Below are positions 15,752 through 24,246 of a DNA stretch of 27,411 nucleotides, in pieces. A program made the position numbers and the translations under genes. The stretch covers positions 1 to 27,411 of the forward strand of contig JAJZIF010000004.1 in the NCBI GenBank assembly GCA_021810735.1. The letters are read 5' to 3'. The notes beneath the pieces were generated by a model, which worked only from the letters and a program-made list of their open reading frames with translations, was not told the DNA's origin and made no database searches. Position 1 is the first letter of the stretch. Each line of letters begins with the position of its first letter. The DNA comes from Acidobacteriota bacterium (GTDB lineage: Bacteria > Acidobacteriota > Terriglobia > Terriglobales > Acidobacteriaceae).

Positions 15752-17521
15752 GTGCCTGACACTAGACCAAATTCTTCTCATCCTGCCCCCTGGATTCGAG
15801 CGTTCAAGCATGCGCCGAGCCGCATCTCGGCGCGTTTCCCTGCGTTTGCCACCGCCGCGCAGGTGGTAACCATGCTCGGCTTCACCCTCTTTTTCCTGTT
15901 TTACGGGTTGGTGCCTGCCTTCGGAGGCGACGGGCTGGGACTGGTAGGCGCCGACGAGCCGCGTTACGCCCAGGTGGCGCGCGAGATGCTCCATCGGCAT
16001 GACCTGGTGACACCGGTGCTTTGGGGACATCCCTGGCTCCAGAAGCCGGCCCTGTATTACTGGCGCGCCATGCTCTCATTCATGGAGTTCGGCGTACACG
16101 ACTGGGCGGCAAGGCTGCCTTCGGCCACCTTCGCTCTCACGCTCATCGTGCTCATCTACATGCACATGCGCAGCTTCCGCAGGGGCGGCGAGCTGGACGC
16201 CGCGCTGATCACCGTGACCTGCGCGGCAATCCTGAGCTTTGCGCGCGGCGCCTCCACTGACATGCAACTGGCCGCTCCCTTCTGCATCGGGATGCTCGGC
16301 TGGTACGCCTGGTACGAAACAGGCAGCAAGTTCTGGCTCTTTGACCTCTACTTCTTCAACGCAACGGCCACGCTGGCCAAGGGGCCTGTGGCGCCGTTTC
16401 TGGCGCTGCTGATTCTGGTCACCTTCGCCGCGCTGCGAAGGGAATGGTCCGTGCTGCGGCGGACGATCTGGTGGCCGGGCGTGGCACTGTACATGGCGAT
16501 CGTCCTGCCATGGTACGTGGAAGTACAGATTCGAAACCCTCAGTTCCTGAAGCAATTCATACTGCAGCAAAACCTGGAGCGCTTTGGCTCGAACCTGTAT
16601 CACCACGAGCAGCCGTTCTGGTACTACATCCCCGTCGCGGTGCTGGCGCTGATGCCATGGGTGGTGATCGCCCTGACGGCCTTTGCCGATGCGGCGCGAA
16701 CCTCGCTGAACGAATGGCGGGCGCGGCGCCGGAAGCATCATTATGTGGGCCACGCGCGGACCGGCGATGCATTTCCTGAGTTTCTGGTGATCTGGGCGCT
16801 GCTGCCGATCGTGTTCTTCTCGTTGTCGCAATCGAAGCTGCCAGGCTACATTCTGCCGTCGATACCTCCGCTGACGATCCTGGCCGGCGATTATATCAAC
16901 CGCATCAAGAACCGGGGGCTGAAGCCCTGGCTGCTGATCCTGCACGCGGTTACGGTTGGCGGGCTGGTGACGTTTGTGCTGCTGATGCCGCTGCATCTGC
17001 TGCATCCCAAGCAGATTCCGCCGGGGAGGGCGCTGATCGCCGGCGGGCTGACCGGCTTTGCGACGGCTGTCTTCATCCTCATCATGGTGGCGCAGTACGG
17101 CGTGAAGAAGCTGCGCACGGCGACCATTATCCCGGTCGTGGTGTTGATGTTCTACATTTTCGGCGTGGGACCGGTCTTCGGACTCGGACCGCTGCCGAAT
17201 ACGAAGCGGAACATCCACCTGATGGACCTGACCTTTTCTGCGCGGCCGATGGCCAGGATCGTGAACGAGATTGCCGAACCGGGGGAGATTCTGGCGCTGT
17301 ATGACGTGCGGCGCGAGATGGCCTACGGGCTGTCGTTCTACCGCGATCGGCAGGTCTGGAAGTATCGCACGAACGGCATTCCCGCGGCGCAGCACCTGCT
17401 GATCACCCAGAAAAAGGACGTCGGAAAACTGAAGACCCTGCTGAAGGGCAGGACATACGAGGAGCTTTTCGAGTATCCTGCACAGAATCTGGTGGTCTAT
17501 GAGGTGGCCGCGAAAAAGTAA
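15752..17521 (+). CDS. Polytopic membrane glycosyltransferase, GT39/GT83 (PMT/ArnT) family
   Basis: A 589-residue integral membrane enzyme that transfers a sugar from a polyprenyl-phosphate donor to an acceptor on the outer face of the membrane; ArnT modifies lipid A and PMTs mannosylate proteins. The signature of the first periplasmic loop is clear: GADEPRYAQVAREML (residues 66-80) with the catalytic acidic pair D68-E69, followed by HPWLQKPALYYW (93-104). Around ten to twelve hydrophobic helices follow, then a soluble C-terminal domain from about residue 490. The start is uncertain: GTG at 15752 gives about 40 hydrophilic residues before the first helix and has no good ribosome binding site; the next in-frame ATG, at residue 41, would sit at the helix start. 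The acceptor and donor cannot be assigned. Confidence 0.85.
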   Translation: MPDTRPNSSHPAPWIRAFKHAPSRISARFPAFATAAQVVTMLGFTLFFLFYGLVPAFGGDGLGLVGADEPRYAQVAREMLHRHDLVTPVLWGHPWLQKPALYYWRAMLSFMEFGVHDWAARLPSATFALTLIVLIYMHMRSFRRGGELDAALITVTCAAILSFARGASTDMQLAAPFCIGMLGWYAWYETGSKFWLFDLYFFNATATLAKGPVAPFLALLILVTFAALRREWSVLRRTIWWPGVALYMAIVLPWYVEVQIRNPQFLKQFILQQNLERFGSNLYHHEQPFWYYIPVAVLALMPWVVIALTAFADAARTSLNEWRARRRKHHYVGHARTGDAFPEFLVIWALLPIVFFSLSQSKLPGYILPSIPPLTILAGDYINRIKNRGLKPWLLILHAVTVGGLVTFVLLMPLHLLHPKQIPPGRALIAGGLTGFATAVFILIMVAQYGVKKLRTATIIPVVVLMFYIFGVGPVFGLGPLPNTKRNIHLMDLTFSARPMARIVNEIAEPGEILALYDVRREMAYGLSFYRDRQVWKYRTNGIPAAQHLLITQKKDVGKLKTLLKGRTYEELFEYPAQNLVVYEVAAKK

Positions 17522-17623
17522 TCGAGATTTGCGCATGGTTTCCAGCCAGATCACGATGCTGGCGACGCCTGCAAGCGGCGATTCGCACCCGGTACCGGCC
17601 TCAAGGAGGATGAACTGCAGCCT

Positions 17624-18637
17624 ATGACGCAGGCGCTTCAGTTGGACATCCTGGATCTGCGCCATTTTTCGGCCGCAAACCTGAAGCCGCTGCTCGCGAC
17701 CGAAACCAGGGAGTGGAGCCAGCGGCTGAACTGGGACTACCGAACGTCCATCGACCTGATTCTGCAGTACCTTGACTCCCGGGTGCTGCCGGGATACGTG
17801 GCCGTGGAAGGCTCCAGGATCATCGGGTACGTCTTTTGCGTCTATGAAGACGCCAAAGCCGTGATCGGGGATGTTTATTCCATCGACAGCAGCGACGGGC
17901 GGTTTTCCGCCAAAGACATTGAGCGGCAGCTGCTGGAACACCTGATTACCACGCTCCAGAATTCGCCGGGGACAGACCGGATCGAGTCGCAGTTGCTCCT
18001 GCACGCTTCCGGCAGGCTGTCCGCGGTCTTTCGGGCCGCCGACTTTGAGGTCTTCCGGCGCGACTTCATGGAACTGCGGCTGGATGGGCGCAAGCGGAAG
18101 GAAATCCCCAAACCACCCGCGGGACTGGCGATGCGCTCATGGACGGAAGAGGACTTTACTCCGGCGGCGCACCTGATTGCGAGCGCCTACACCGGGCACC
18201 TGGACAGCAAGATCAACGACCAGTACCAGAGCATCGCCGGTTCACTGCGGTTTCTGCATAACATCATCCGCTTCCCCGGCTGCGGACGCTTCGACGCTTC
18301 CGCCTCGCGAGTGCTCCTGAGCGACCGGACGCGGGAACTGGTCGGCGTGCTGCTGTGTTCGCAGGTCAAAAACAACGTGGCTCACATCACGCAGGTGTGC
18401 GTGGCGCCAGAATGGCAGGGGCGCGGGCTGGGCGGGCTGCTGATTGAAGATTGCGCTGCACACCTGCGCCAGAATGGCTTCAAAACCGTTACGCTGACGG
18501 TGACGCAGCAGAATTATGGGGCGGTTCGGCTGTATGATCGACTCGGGTTTGTGCGTATGCACGCGTTTGATGCGATGCTGTGGGTGAGGCCACAAATGCG
18601 CCTGGCACGCATGGTGGACCACAACGGCGCGAGCTGA
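17624..18637 (+). CDS. Tandem GNAT-fold N-acetyltransferase
   Basis: A 337-residue protein with two GNAT-like halves. The N-terminal half (about 1-155) has GNAT-like strands (GYVAVEGSRIIGYVFCVYED) but no obvious acetyl-CoA loop, so it is probably degenerate. The C-terminal half has the full acetyl-CoA motif A: ITQVCVAPEWQGRGLGGLLI, with the Q-x-x-G-x-G type pyrophosphate loop QGRGLG, then LTVTQQNYGAVRLYDRLGF (motif B). The mixed intact/degenerate layout resembles MshD-type tandem GNATs, but the substrate is unknown. Start: ATG at 17624. The strong AAGGAGG (17603-17609) is 14 bases upstream, unusually far, so an in-frame CTG at 17615 is a possible alternative start. Confidence 0.85.
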   Translation: MTQALQLDILDLRHFSAANLKPLLATETREWSQRLNWDYRTSIDLILQYLDSRVLPGYVAVEGSRIIGYVFCVYEDAKAVIGDVYSIDSSDGRFSAKDIERQLLEHLITTLQNSPGTDRIESQLLLHASGRLSAVFRAADFEVFRRDFMELRLDGRKRKEIPKPPAGLAMRSWTEEDFTPAAHLIASAYTGHLDSKINDQYQSIAGSLRFLHNIIRFPGCGRFDASASRVLLSDRTRELVGVLLCSQVKNNVAHITQVCVAPEWQGRGLGGLLIEDCAAHLRQNGFKTVTLTVTQQNYGAVRLYDRLGFVRMHAFDAMLWVRPQMRLARMVDHNGAS

Positions 18638-18714
18638 AAGCAGCTCCGCGCGGCCGACAATGCGCTCCGGGGACAGCCGGCAACGGCGCAAGCGCATCTA
18701 CTGTGGGAGAAGTT

Positions 18715-18745
18715 TTGCCGCAGCGGTTGTGAGCTGTGGTAACAT
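18715..18745 (+). promoter_or_regulatory. Candidate sigma-70 promoter for the ytxH gene
   Basis: TTGCCG at 18715-18720 and TAACAT at 18740-18745 with a 19-base spacer, 39 bases before the start codon. The spacer is at the long end, so this is tentative. Confidence 0.3.
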
Positions 18746-18784
18746 GCGGGATTCTGAAGGCTGAAAACGAGAAGGAGATAAGGA

Positions 18785-19186
18785 ATGTCAGAACAATCGA
18801 GTGGATTCAGCTGGTTTCTTGCGGGCCTCGGCATTGGGGCGCTGATTGGTGTACTCTACGCGCCCAAGTCTGGCCGGGAGACGCGGGAAGAACTATTGAG
18901 CAGCGCTCGCGACGGCTCGGAGTACCTGAAGGCTCGGGGGCGCGAAGCCGCCACACAGATGAACACCTATGCCGAGCGCGGACGGGAGCGCGTAAACGAA
19001 TACGTGGATCGCGGCCGGACCCAGTGGGACGATTTCGTGCGCCAGGGTCGGGATTTTGTACAGGAGAAGTCGAACAAGGTTTCGGCAGCGGTGCAGGCGG
19101 GCAAAGAGGCCTACGAGACCGCGGCCGGCCGTGAAGCGCCCCAGGCTGGCCCGCAGGCAGTGGAAGCTTCCGAAGGCCAGGCATAG
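18785..19186 (+). CDS. YtxH-domain protein
   Basis: A 133-residue protein with one N-terminal transmembrane helix (FSWFLAGLGIGALIGVLYAP) ending in the hallmark YtxH junction APKSGRETREELL. After it comes a long amphipathic, charged helix with repeats of the form GRERVNEYVDRGRTQWDD, as in apolipoprotein-like or stress-associated small proteins. YtxH proteins are general-stress linked in Bacillus, but their molecular role is unclear. A strong GAAGGAGATAAGG precedes the ATG. The next gene starts 3 bases after its stop, so the two are one transcript and the products probably act together at the membrane. Confidence 0.85.
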   Translation: MSEQSSGFSWFLAGLGIGALIGVLYAPKSGRETREELLSSARDGSEYLKARGREAATQMNTYAERGRERVNEYVDRGRTQWDDFVRQGRDFVQEKSNKVSAAVQAGKEAYETAAGREAPQAGPQAVEASEGQA

Positions 19187-19189
19187 GGA

Positions 19190-19681
19190 ATGCACCTGAC
19201 AACCGATCAAGGGATTCTGATCTGTGTGATCGTGGTGGCCGCTTCGGCGCTGATGCAGGCCATTTTCATGATGATCATCGCGATCGGGTCTCTCAAGACC
19301 CGAAAACGCGTGAATGAGCTGACGGACCGCATCGAGGACGATGTTCTGCCGGCGGTAAAAATAGTACGCGAGATTCTCGTAGATGCATCGCCCAAGCTGA
19401 AACAGGCCACCGAGGAGATGCTCGAGGTTTCCCGCAAGGTGCGGCAGCAGGTGGACCACGTCAACGAGGCCCTCACTGACATTGTGGACAAGACACACAC
19501 CCAGGCAAACCGCGTCGACGAAGCCCTGACGCTGGTGCTGGGAGGGCTGGGCCGCGCCGGCGGAATCGTGCAGCAGGCCACCGGCGGAACCTCTCGCAAG
19601 GTGGGCGCCGTCATGACGGGTCTCCGCGTTGGGATGGAAGTGCTGCGGGCGCGGCGCAAAGCACGAGAAGAAGCAAAATAA
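19190..19681 (+). CDS. DUF948-like single-pass membrane protein with coiled coil
   Basis: A 163-residue protein. One N-terminal transmembrane helix (ILICVIVVAASALMQAIFMM, residues about 9-33) is followed by an extended helical coiled coil. The spacing of hydrophobics in RVNELTDRIEDDVLPAVKIV, VRQQVDHVNEALTDIVDK and RVDEALTLVLGGLGRAGGIV is heptad-like. The layout and the downstream position after a YtxH gene match DUF948 proteins. No catalytic motif. A basic C-terminus (RARRKAREEAK) could contact nucleic acid or phospholipid. Function is unknown; a membrane scaffold paired with YtxH is my inference. Confidence 0.75.
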   Translation: MHLTTDQGILICVIVVAASALMQAIFMMIIAIGSLKTRKRVNELTDRIEDDVLPAVKIVREILVDASPKLKQATEEMLEVSRKVRQQVDHVNEALTDIVDKTHTQANRVDEALTLVLGGLGRAGGIVQQATGGTSRKVGAVMTGLRVGMEVLRARRKAREEAK

Positions 19682-19699
19682 CCGCTGCCAGAGAAACCA

Positions 19700-19737
19700 A
19701 AGAGGGGCGACGGCCATGCCGTTGCCCCTCTTATTTT
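19700..19737 (+). terminator. Strong terminator after the YtxH-DUF948 pair
   Basis: Fifteen-base-pair stem (19700-19714 with 19718-19732, one G-T wobble), a CAT loop, then ATTTTTG. It sits between convergent genes and could serve both strands, although the T-run favours the plus strand. Confidence 0.88.
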
Positions 19738-19769
19738 TGCCGAGGGACGCCTGATCGAGCCCGCAGCCC

Positions 19770-20063
19770 TCACTCGACCAGCTCCCACCATGCGTCGGTG
19801 ATCTCAGCCCCAAGGTCGCCGGCGATACGATGGGCGGCTGCTTCCACCTCCGTCATGAGCCCGGAAAGATAATCCCGTGACCCGGAGACGGCAGCAATGC
19901 CGAGCGTGGCCGACTGCCACGTGACGGCCTCATCCATTTCCGCCACGGAGATGTTGAAACCGTGGCGCAGCTTCTCCTTCAGGCTGCGGACCACCTGACG
20001 GCGGTCCTTGAGCGAGCGGCTGTGCTCGATGCGAAGCTGCAGCGTCATGGAGGCAACAGGCAT
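19770..20063 (-). CDS. DUF503 family small protein (YlxP-like)
   Basis: A 97-residue protein with the family core: TLQLRIEHSRSLKDRRQVVR, SLKEKLRHGFNISVAEMDE and WQSATLGIAAVSGSRDYL. This is close to the usual pattern of SLKDKR, FNVSVAE and W-x-x-A-x-LG-x-A-x-V-S. In many bacteria DUF503/ylxP lies between infB and rbfA, hinting at a translation-related role, but its function is not established. Here it is 5.1 kb from rbfA and on the opposite strand. The start ATG at 20063 follows an AGGAAAT site. It lies 46 bases downstream of the GH3 gene on the same strand and may be carried on its transcript. Confidence 0.85.
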   Translation of the reverse strand: MPVASMTLQLRIEHSRSLKDRRQVVRSLKEKLRHGFNISVAEMDEAVTWQSATLGIAAVSGSRDYLSGLMTEVEAAAHRIAGDLGAEITDAWWELVE

Positions 20064-20109
20064 TGGATTCCATTTCCTGAGGACTGTGGACTGGCACCTC
20101 AGAACTGTT

Positions 20110-22281
20110 TTACTCCACCGTGATCTCGGCTTTCTGGCGAATATCTGCCGAGGATGCGCCGATGAGAATCTGGACGTGATCGTGCTCGACGCGCCACCCC
20201 CCGTAACTCCAGTAAGCCAGGGCCTTCGCCGTGAGCGGGAAGGTTACGGTCCGCGTCTGGCCGACAGGGATGTTGATTCGCTCGAAGCCTTTGAGCGCTT
20301 CGATGGACCGTGCGACCTTCGAGTCCAGATGTTTCACGTACATCTGCACCACCTCATCGCCGTCGCGCTTGCCCGTGTTGGTGACGTCGACGCTCACCGT
20401 GATTTGTCCATTCGCAGGCAGCGTGTTGCTGCTGAGGCGCAGGTTGGAATACTGGAAGGTGGTGTAGCTGAGCCCAAAGCCGAAGGGATAAAGCGGCTTG
20501 TGGTGGAAATACAGGTACGTGAATCCGTGGCGGATGTTGTAATCCATGAGCGGCGGAAGCTGGCTCATGGAGCGCACCCAGGTCTGCGTGAGTCTGCCCG
20601 CAGGATCGTATTTGCCGAATAGAACGTTGGCGAGCGCGGTTCCCTGCTCTTCGCTGTTGTTGGTCATTTCCAGGATGCCGGGAATATGCGCCTCCGTCCA
20701 GTTGATGGTGTACGGGAAGCTGGTCTGCACCACCACGACGGTGTGGGGATTCGCAGCGTACACAGCCCTGGCGATGGCCTCACCGGGCAGCGTCATGGAT
20801 GTGCGGTCGAAGGCTTCTTTGCCGTCGCTGGGAACATTGCAGACACCCCAGCCCGCATCGCAGGTGGGGTTGTTGCCGATGATGACGATGGCGACGTCGG
20901 ACTTCTTCGCCAGCGCCGCGGCGGCTGCGAGGTTGGAGCCGTTGTTATAGGTAACCTTGACGTTGGGACCGACGAACTTCTGTATGCCCTGGACGGGCGT
21001 GATGGCGAAGGGCGGGGTTCCGCTGTACCAGTCCAGATTGACCGTGTTGGCCCAGGGGCCGATCACCGCGATCGAGTGCAGCCTGGCGGCGTCGAGCGGA
21101 AGAGCGCGGTCCTGGTCTTTCAGCAGCACAATGGATTCTTCCGTCGCCTGGAGCGCGACCTGGATATGCGAAGGCCACCACCAGGGATCGCCCTTGGCAG
21201 GATCGACGTGGGTAATGCCGATGAGCGCGTAGGGGTTCATGGAGGCGGGATCGAGCATGCCGAGATGGATCATCACGCGGTAAACGCCCGCGAGGTTGCG
21301 ATCGATGTCCTTCTCCGTGATCAGGTGCTCCGCGAGCGCCTCTTCCACCGGCTTCTGGTATCGGTCGAGGAACTGGTTGACGCCCGCATGGATAGCACCC
21401 GCAGCCGCTTGCGGAAGGGTCTGATAGTAGTGAAAATGATCGACCATATTTGTCATGGCGCCGGCATCCGTGCAGATGATGCCGTCGAAGTGCCAGCGCC
21501 GCATGACAACCCTGCGCAGCACGGGATTCACGGTCATCGGAATGCCGTTCCAGGCGTTGTAGGAGGTCATAAAGGCGTTCGAGTGGCCATCCTCGATGCC
21601 CATGCGGAAAGGCAAGGCGTAGTACTCCTGAAACAGGCGTACGCCAAAGTTGGAGGATGAGCCCGCGCGATTGGTTTCGTTGTTGTATCCGACGAAGTGC
21701 TTCATGAGCGACGCAGTTTCCCAATAGCGGGGATTATTTCCCTGCAGACCCCGGACATAAGCAACGGTGAGCTTGCCGGCGAGGTAGGGGTCCTCGCCAA
21801 AGGTTTCTTCGTTGCGGCCCCAGAGTGGGTCGCGCGCCAGGTTGGCGTTGGGTGCGCGCACAATGAGGCCTCCGGCGTGGTACTTGTCAAAGGCCCAGCG
21901 CGTTTCAAAGGCCTCAACTGCGGCGGCTTTTTCGAGCAGCGCGGGATCCCAGGTCTGCCCAAGCCCGTACGACTGCGGAAACTGCGTGGTAGGTACCACG
22001 TGACGGAATCGACCCTCCCAGTGTGCCGGGCCGCCGAGCGCTTCGCCATGCAGTCCTTCCACGGCAGTGGTGCCGACTACACCGAGGCGCGGCACTGAGG
22101 GATCCGAGCCGAGAGCGTCGATCTTTTCCTGCAGCGTCATAAGCGAAAGCAGATTCTTGACGCGAACATTGACCGGCAACGAGGGATTCTCAAACGGGTA
22201 CTGATATCTGGGCTTTTGCGCGATGGCAAGGGATACGGTGCAGGCGAGCAACAGTGCGAGCGAGGTAGCTTTCAGGCGCAC
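20110..22281 (-). CDS. Secreted GH3 glycoside hydrolase (beta-glucosidase / beta-xylosidase type)
   Basis: A 723-residue enzyme releasing terminal beta-linked sugars from plant polysaccharide fragments. Signal peptide: residues 1 to about 21 (MRLKATSLALLLACTVSLAIA). The GH3 N-terminal TIM barrel follows, with LMTLQEKIDAL, KHFVGYNNETNRAG and the nucleophile Asp272 in IICTDAGA. Then comes the alpha/beta sandwich domain (SIAVIGPWANTVNLDWYSGT, SDVAIVIIGNNPT) and a C-terminal Fn3-like domain (VDVTNTGKRDGDEVVQMYV to about residue 720). Start: GTG at 22281, preceded by AAGGAGATTCCC; the ATG at 22326 adds 15 residues that break the signal peptide and has no ribosome binding site. Specificity for xylose versus glucose cannot be read from the motifs. 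The next minus-strand gene is the small DUF503 gene. Confidence 0.9.
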   Translation of the reverse strand: MRLKATSLALLLACTVSLAIAQKPRYQYPFENPSLPVNVRVKNLLSLMTLQEKIDALGSDPSVPRLGVVGTTAVEGLHGEALGGPAHWEGRFRHVVPTTQFPQSYGLGQTWDPALLEKAAAVEAFETRWAFDKYHAGGLIVRAPNANLARDPLWGRNEETFGEDPYLAGKLTVAYVRGLQGNNPRYWETASLMKHFVGYNNETNRAGSSSNFGVRLFQEYYALPFRMGIEDGHSNAFMTSYNAWNGIPMTVNPVLRRVVMRRWHFDGIICTDAGAMTNMVDHFHYYQTLPQAAAGAIHAGVNQFLDRYQKPVEEALAEHLITEKDIDRNLAGVYRVMIHLGMLDPASMNPYALIGITHVDPAKGDPWWWPSHIQVALQATEESIVLLKDQDRALPLDAARLHSIAVIGPWANTVNLDWYSGTPPFAITPVQGIQKFVGPNVKVTYNNGSNLAAAAALAKKSDVAIVIIGNNPTCDAGWGVCNVPSDGKEAFDRTSMTLPGEAIARAVYAANPHTVVVVQTSFPYTINWTEAHIPGILEMTNNSEEQGTALANVLFGKYDPAGRLTQTWVRSMSQLPPLMDYNIRHGFTYLYFHHKPLYPFGFGLSYTTFQYSNLRLSSNTLPANGQITVSVDVTNTGKRDGDEVVQMYVKHLDSKVARSIEALKGFERINIPVGQTRTVTFPLTAKALAYWSYGGWRVEHDHVQILIGASSADIRQKAEITVE

Positions 22282-22432
22282 GGGAATCTCCTTTTTCCAG
22301 CCGAAGTTGCAAGGTATGGGGCGCATTTCGCAGGGGACAGACGAACTCGCTCCTTGAAGGCAACCGCAGTCTAAACGATTTACTAGAGGCCTGTGAATAC
22401 TTTCAGGCGCTCCTCACCTGACAGGTATGAAC

Positions 22433-23044
22433 TCAGAGCCAGCCCTTGGCGCGGGCGATGCGGGCGGCGTCGACGCGGTTGGCGGCGCCAAGCTTATTGA
22501 TGGCCTCAGAGAGATAGTTGCGCACCGTGCCTTCGGAAAGATGCAGCTCCGTGGCAATTTCCTGACTGGTTTTGCCTTCCCCCGCACGCCACAGAATCTG
22601 GCGTTCGCGTTCGGTCAGCGGATCTGGCCCACTTTCCCACGCGTCAGCGGCGAGTTGGGGATCGATGACGCGCAGGCCCCGGTGCACCCGCCGAACCGCA
22701 TCGGCAAGCTCGGCCGCGGGACGGTCTTTGAGCAGGTAACCTTTGGCGCCGGCGTCGAGGGCGCGGCGCAAATAGCCGGGGCGGGCAAAGGTGGTAAGGA
22801 TGATGACGCGCGTTTCGGGATAACGGTCGCGGACTTCCCCGGCCAGCGTGAGACCGGTCATCTCGGGCATTTCGATGTCGGTGACGAGCACGTCAGCATG
22901 ATGCGCGGCAACAGCCGACAGTGCCAGGCGTCCATTGGCCGCGCGCGCGCAGACAGCAATGTCCGGCTCGGTTTCCAGCAGCGCGGCCAGCGCGCCGAGC
23001 ACCATGGCCTGATCTTCTGCAACGATAACCTGGATCTGTTTCAT
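22433..23044 (-). CDS. NarL/LuxR-type response regulator (DesR-like)
   Basis: A 203-residue two-domain regulator. The receiver domain has the acidic pair E10-D11, phospho-acceptor Asp56 in VLVTDIEMPEMTG, the Thr switch at 84-85 (ILTTFARPGY) and Lys106 (YLLKD). The C-terminal LuxR helix-turn-helix runs from LTERERQILWRAGEGKTSQE to LSEGTVRNYLSEAINKLGA. The gene starts by ATGA overlap on the kinase stop codon. As in DesKR and LnrJK of Bacillus, it most likely controls the adjoining ABC transporter; the dyad at 26097 is a candidate target site. The signal is unknown, but many relatives respond to membrane state or to membrane-active lipids and drugs. Confidence 0.93.
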   Translation of the reverse strand: MKQIQVIVAEDQAMVLGALAALLETEPDIAVCARAANGRLALSAVAAHHADVLVTDIEMPEMTGLTLAGEVRDRYPETRVIILTTFARPGYLRRALDAGAKGYLLKDRPAAELADAVRRVHRGLRVIDPQLAADAWESGPDPLTERERQILWRAGEGKTSQEIATELHLSEGTVRNYLSEAINKLGAANRVDAARIARAKGWL

Positions 23045-24246
23045 GGCTGAACGACCGTTCCCGAGACGGCATGCGCCGGTAGCTGAACCGAGATGGCGGT
23101 GCCGTGCAGGGATTCGAGCTGGAAACTGCCGCCGAGCATTTGCACTCGCTCGCGCATACCGCGGAGTCCGCTCCCTTCCGTGCGGATGCCGCCGCGGCCA
23201 TTGTCCGCCACGTTGAGCCGCACGCCGCCGGAATCTTCAGAAAACTCAAGGCGAACCTCGGTTGCCTGCGCATGACGGAGCACGTTGGTCACGGCTTCGC
23301 GAAGGATCAGCGCGAGAACGCTTTCTTCCGCGGGGCCGAAATCCGGCTGTGGCGTAGTGCAGGTGAGCTTGACGCCGGCAGCGGCGAGCGAACGCTGCGC
23401 ATTGTCGATTTCCGCCGCGAGGCCGCGCATGCGGTAGCCGGAAACGGCTTCGCGCACCTGCTGGAGGGCTTGGCGGGCAATGGCTTCCACCTCGCCAATC
23501 TCACTGCGGGCGCGCGCGGGGTCGCGGTCAAAGGAGCGGCCGGCCAGCTCGGCCTTGAGCGCCACAACCGAAAGCGTGTGCCCCAGCAAATCGTGAAGAT
23601 CGCGCGCGATGCGTTCGCGCTCGGCAACCTTGGCGAGTTCGGCCATCTGCTCATGCGCCCGCATGAGCTGGATCCCGGAACGGCGCGCCTGCGAAGCAAT
23701 GTAATTCCCTGCCCCGACAGACACGCAAAAGAAAGCGACGATGCCCCAGGACCATGGCAGGATGTGCAGATACCAGGCCTCAAACGCTGACCCGACACAC
23801 AAGGAACCGATGATGACGAAGCAGACCCAGGCCGATTCCGTAACGAATGGAAGAATGGCCGCCACATAGATGAACATGCCGCTGGCAGATGGATTGAGCG
23901 GCACATACGCGAACCCCAGCGCGGCCATCCCGCCGAGCATCCAGTATTGCCGGCGAGCATTGCGGGCGAAATAGATTCCGGCATAGAAAGCGAGAAAAAG
24001 CGCATACGCAATGCCGAATTCGACCCAAGAGCGCAAGGTGTTTTCCTGGATCGGCACAACAAAGAAAAACGCCGTGTAGATAAGCCAGACAAAATGGAAG
24101 AGACGCCCACGGTTGTGCATATTCTTGAGCTGCGGCAGCGCGGCGGGCTCACGCCAGTCGTATGCCTTGTCCGTGGAGCATGGCGCGTCGAACGGAATCT
24201 GGCTTGTGGCGCTGTCCTTCATCGCATCTTGACCTTGGGGACTCAT
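23041..24246 (-). CDS. DesK-like sensor histidine kinase
   Basis: A 401-residue kinase with an N-terminal membrane sensor of about five to six helices (residues 48-185) with almost no extracellular domain. This is followed by a HisKA_3 dimerisation domain (ERERIARDLHDLLGHTLSVV, phospho-His218) and a HATPase domain with N-box REAVTNVLRHAQ (Asn321), G1 DNGRGG (348-353) and G2 GSGLRGM (358-364). DesK-type sensors read membrane thickness or fluidity rather than a soluble ligand. Start at 24246 overlaps the permease stop by ATGA; a second ATG (residue 9, preceded by AAGGTCAAG) is a possible alternative. The kinase stop overlaps the regulator start. Specific signal unknown. Confidence 0.93.
   Translation of the reverse strand: MSPQGQDAMKDSATSQIPFDAPCSTDKAYDWREPAALPQLKNMHNRGRLFHFVWLIYTAFFFVVPIQENTLRSWVEFGIAYALFLAFYAGIYFARNARRQYWMLGGMAALGFAYVPLNPSASGMFIYVAAILPFVTESAWVCFVIIGSLCVGSAFEAWYLHILPWSWGIVAFFCVSVGAGNYIASQARRSGIQLMRAHEQMAELAKVAERERIARDLHDLLGHTLSVVALKAELAGRSFDRDPARARSEIGEVEAIARQALQQVREAVSGYRMRGLAAEIDNAQRSLAAAGVKLTCTTPQPDFGPAEESVLALILREAVTNVLRHAQATEVRLEFSEDSGGVRLNVADNGRGGIRTEGSGLRGMRERVQMLGGSFQLESLHGTAISVQLPAHAVSGTVVQP

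Noticed and set aside
17610..17627. Five-codon minigene overlapping the GNAT start codon
   Set aside because: Its ATG directly abuts the Shine-Dalgarno with no spacing, so initiation there is unlikely; kept only as part of the start-site oddity.
16076..18004. 642-codon minus-strand frame opposite the GT39 and GNAT genes
   Set aside because: Composed of Gln/His/Arg runs without any domain; both genes on the plus strand have clear family motifs in the same interval.
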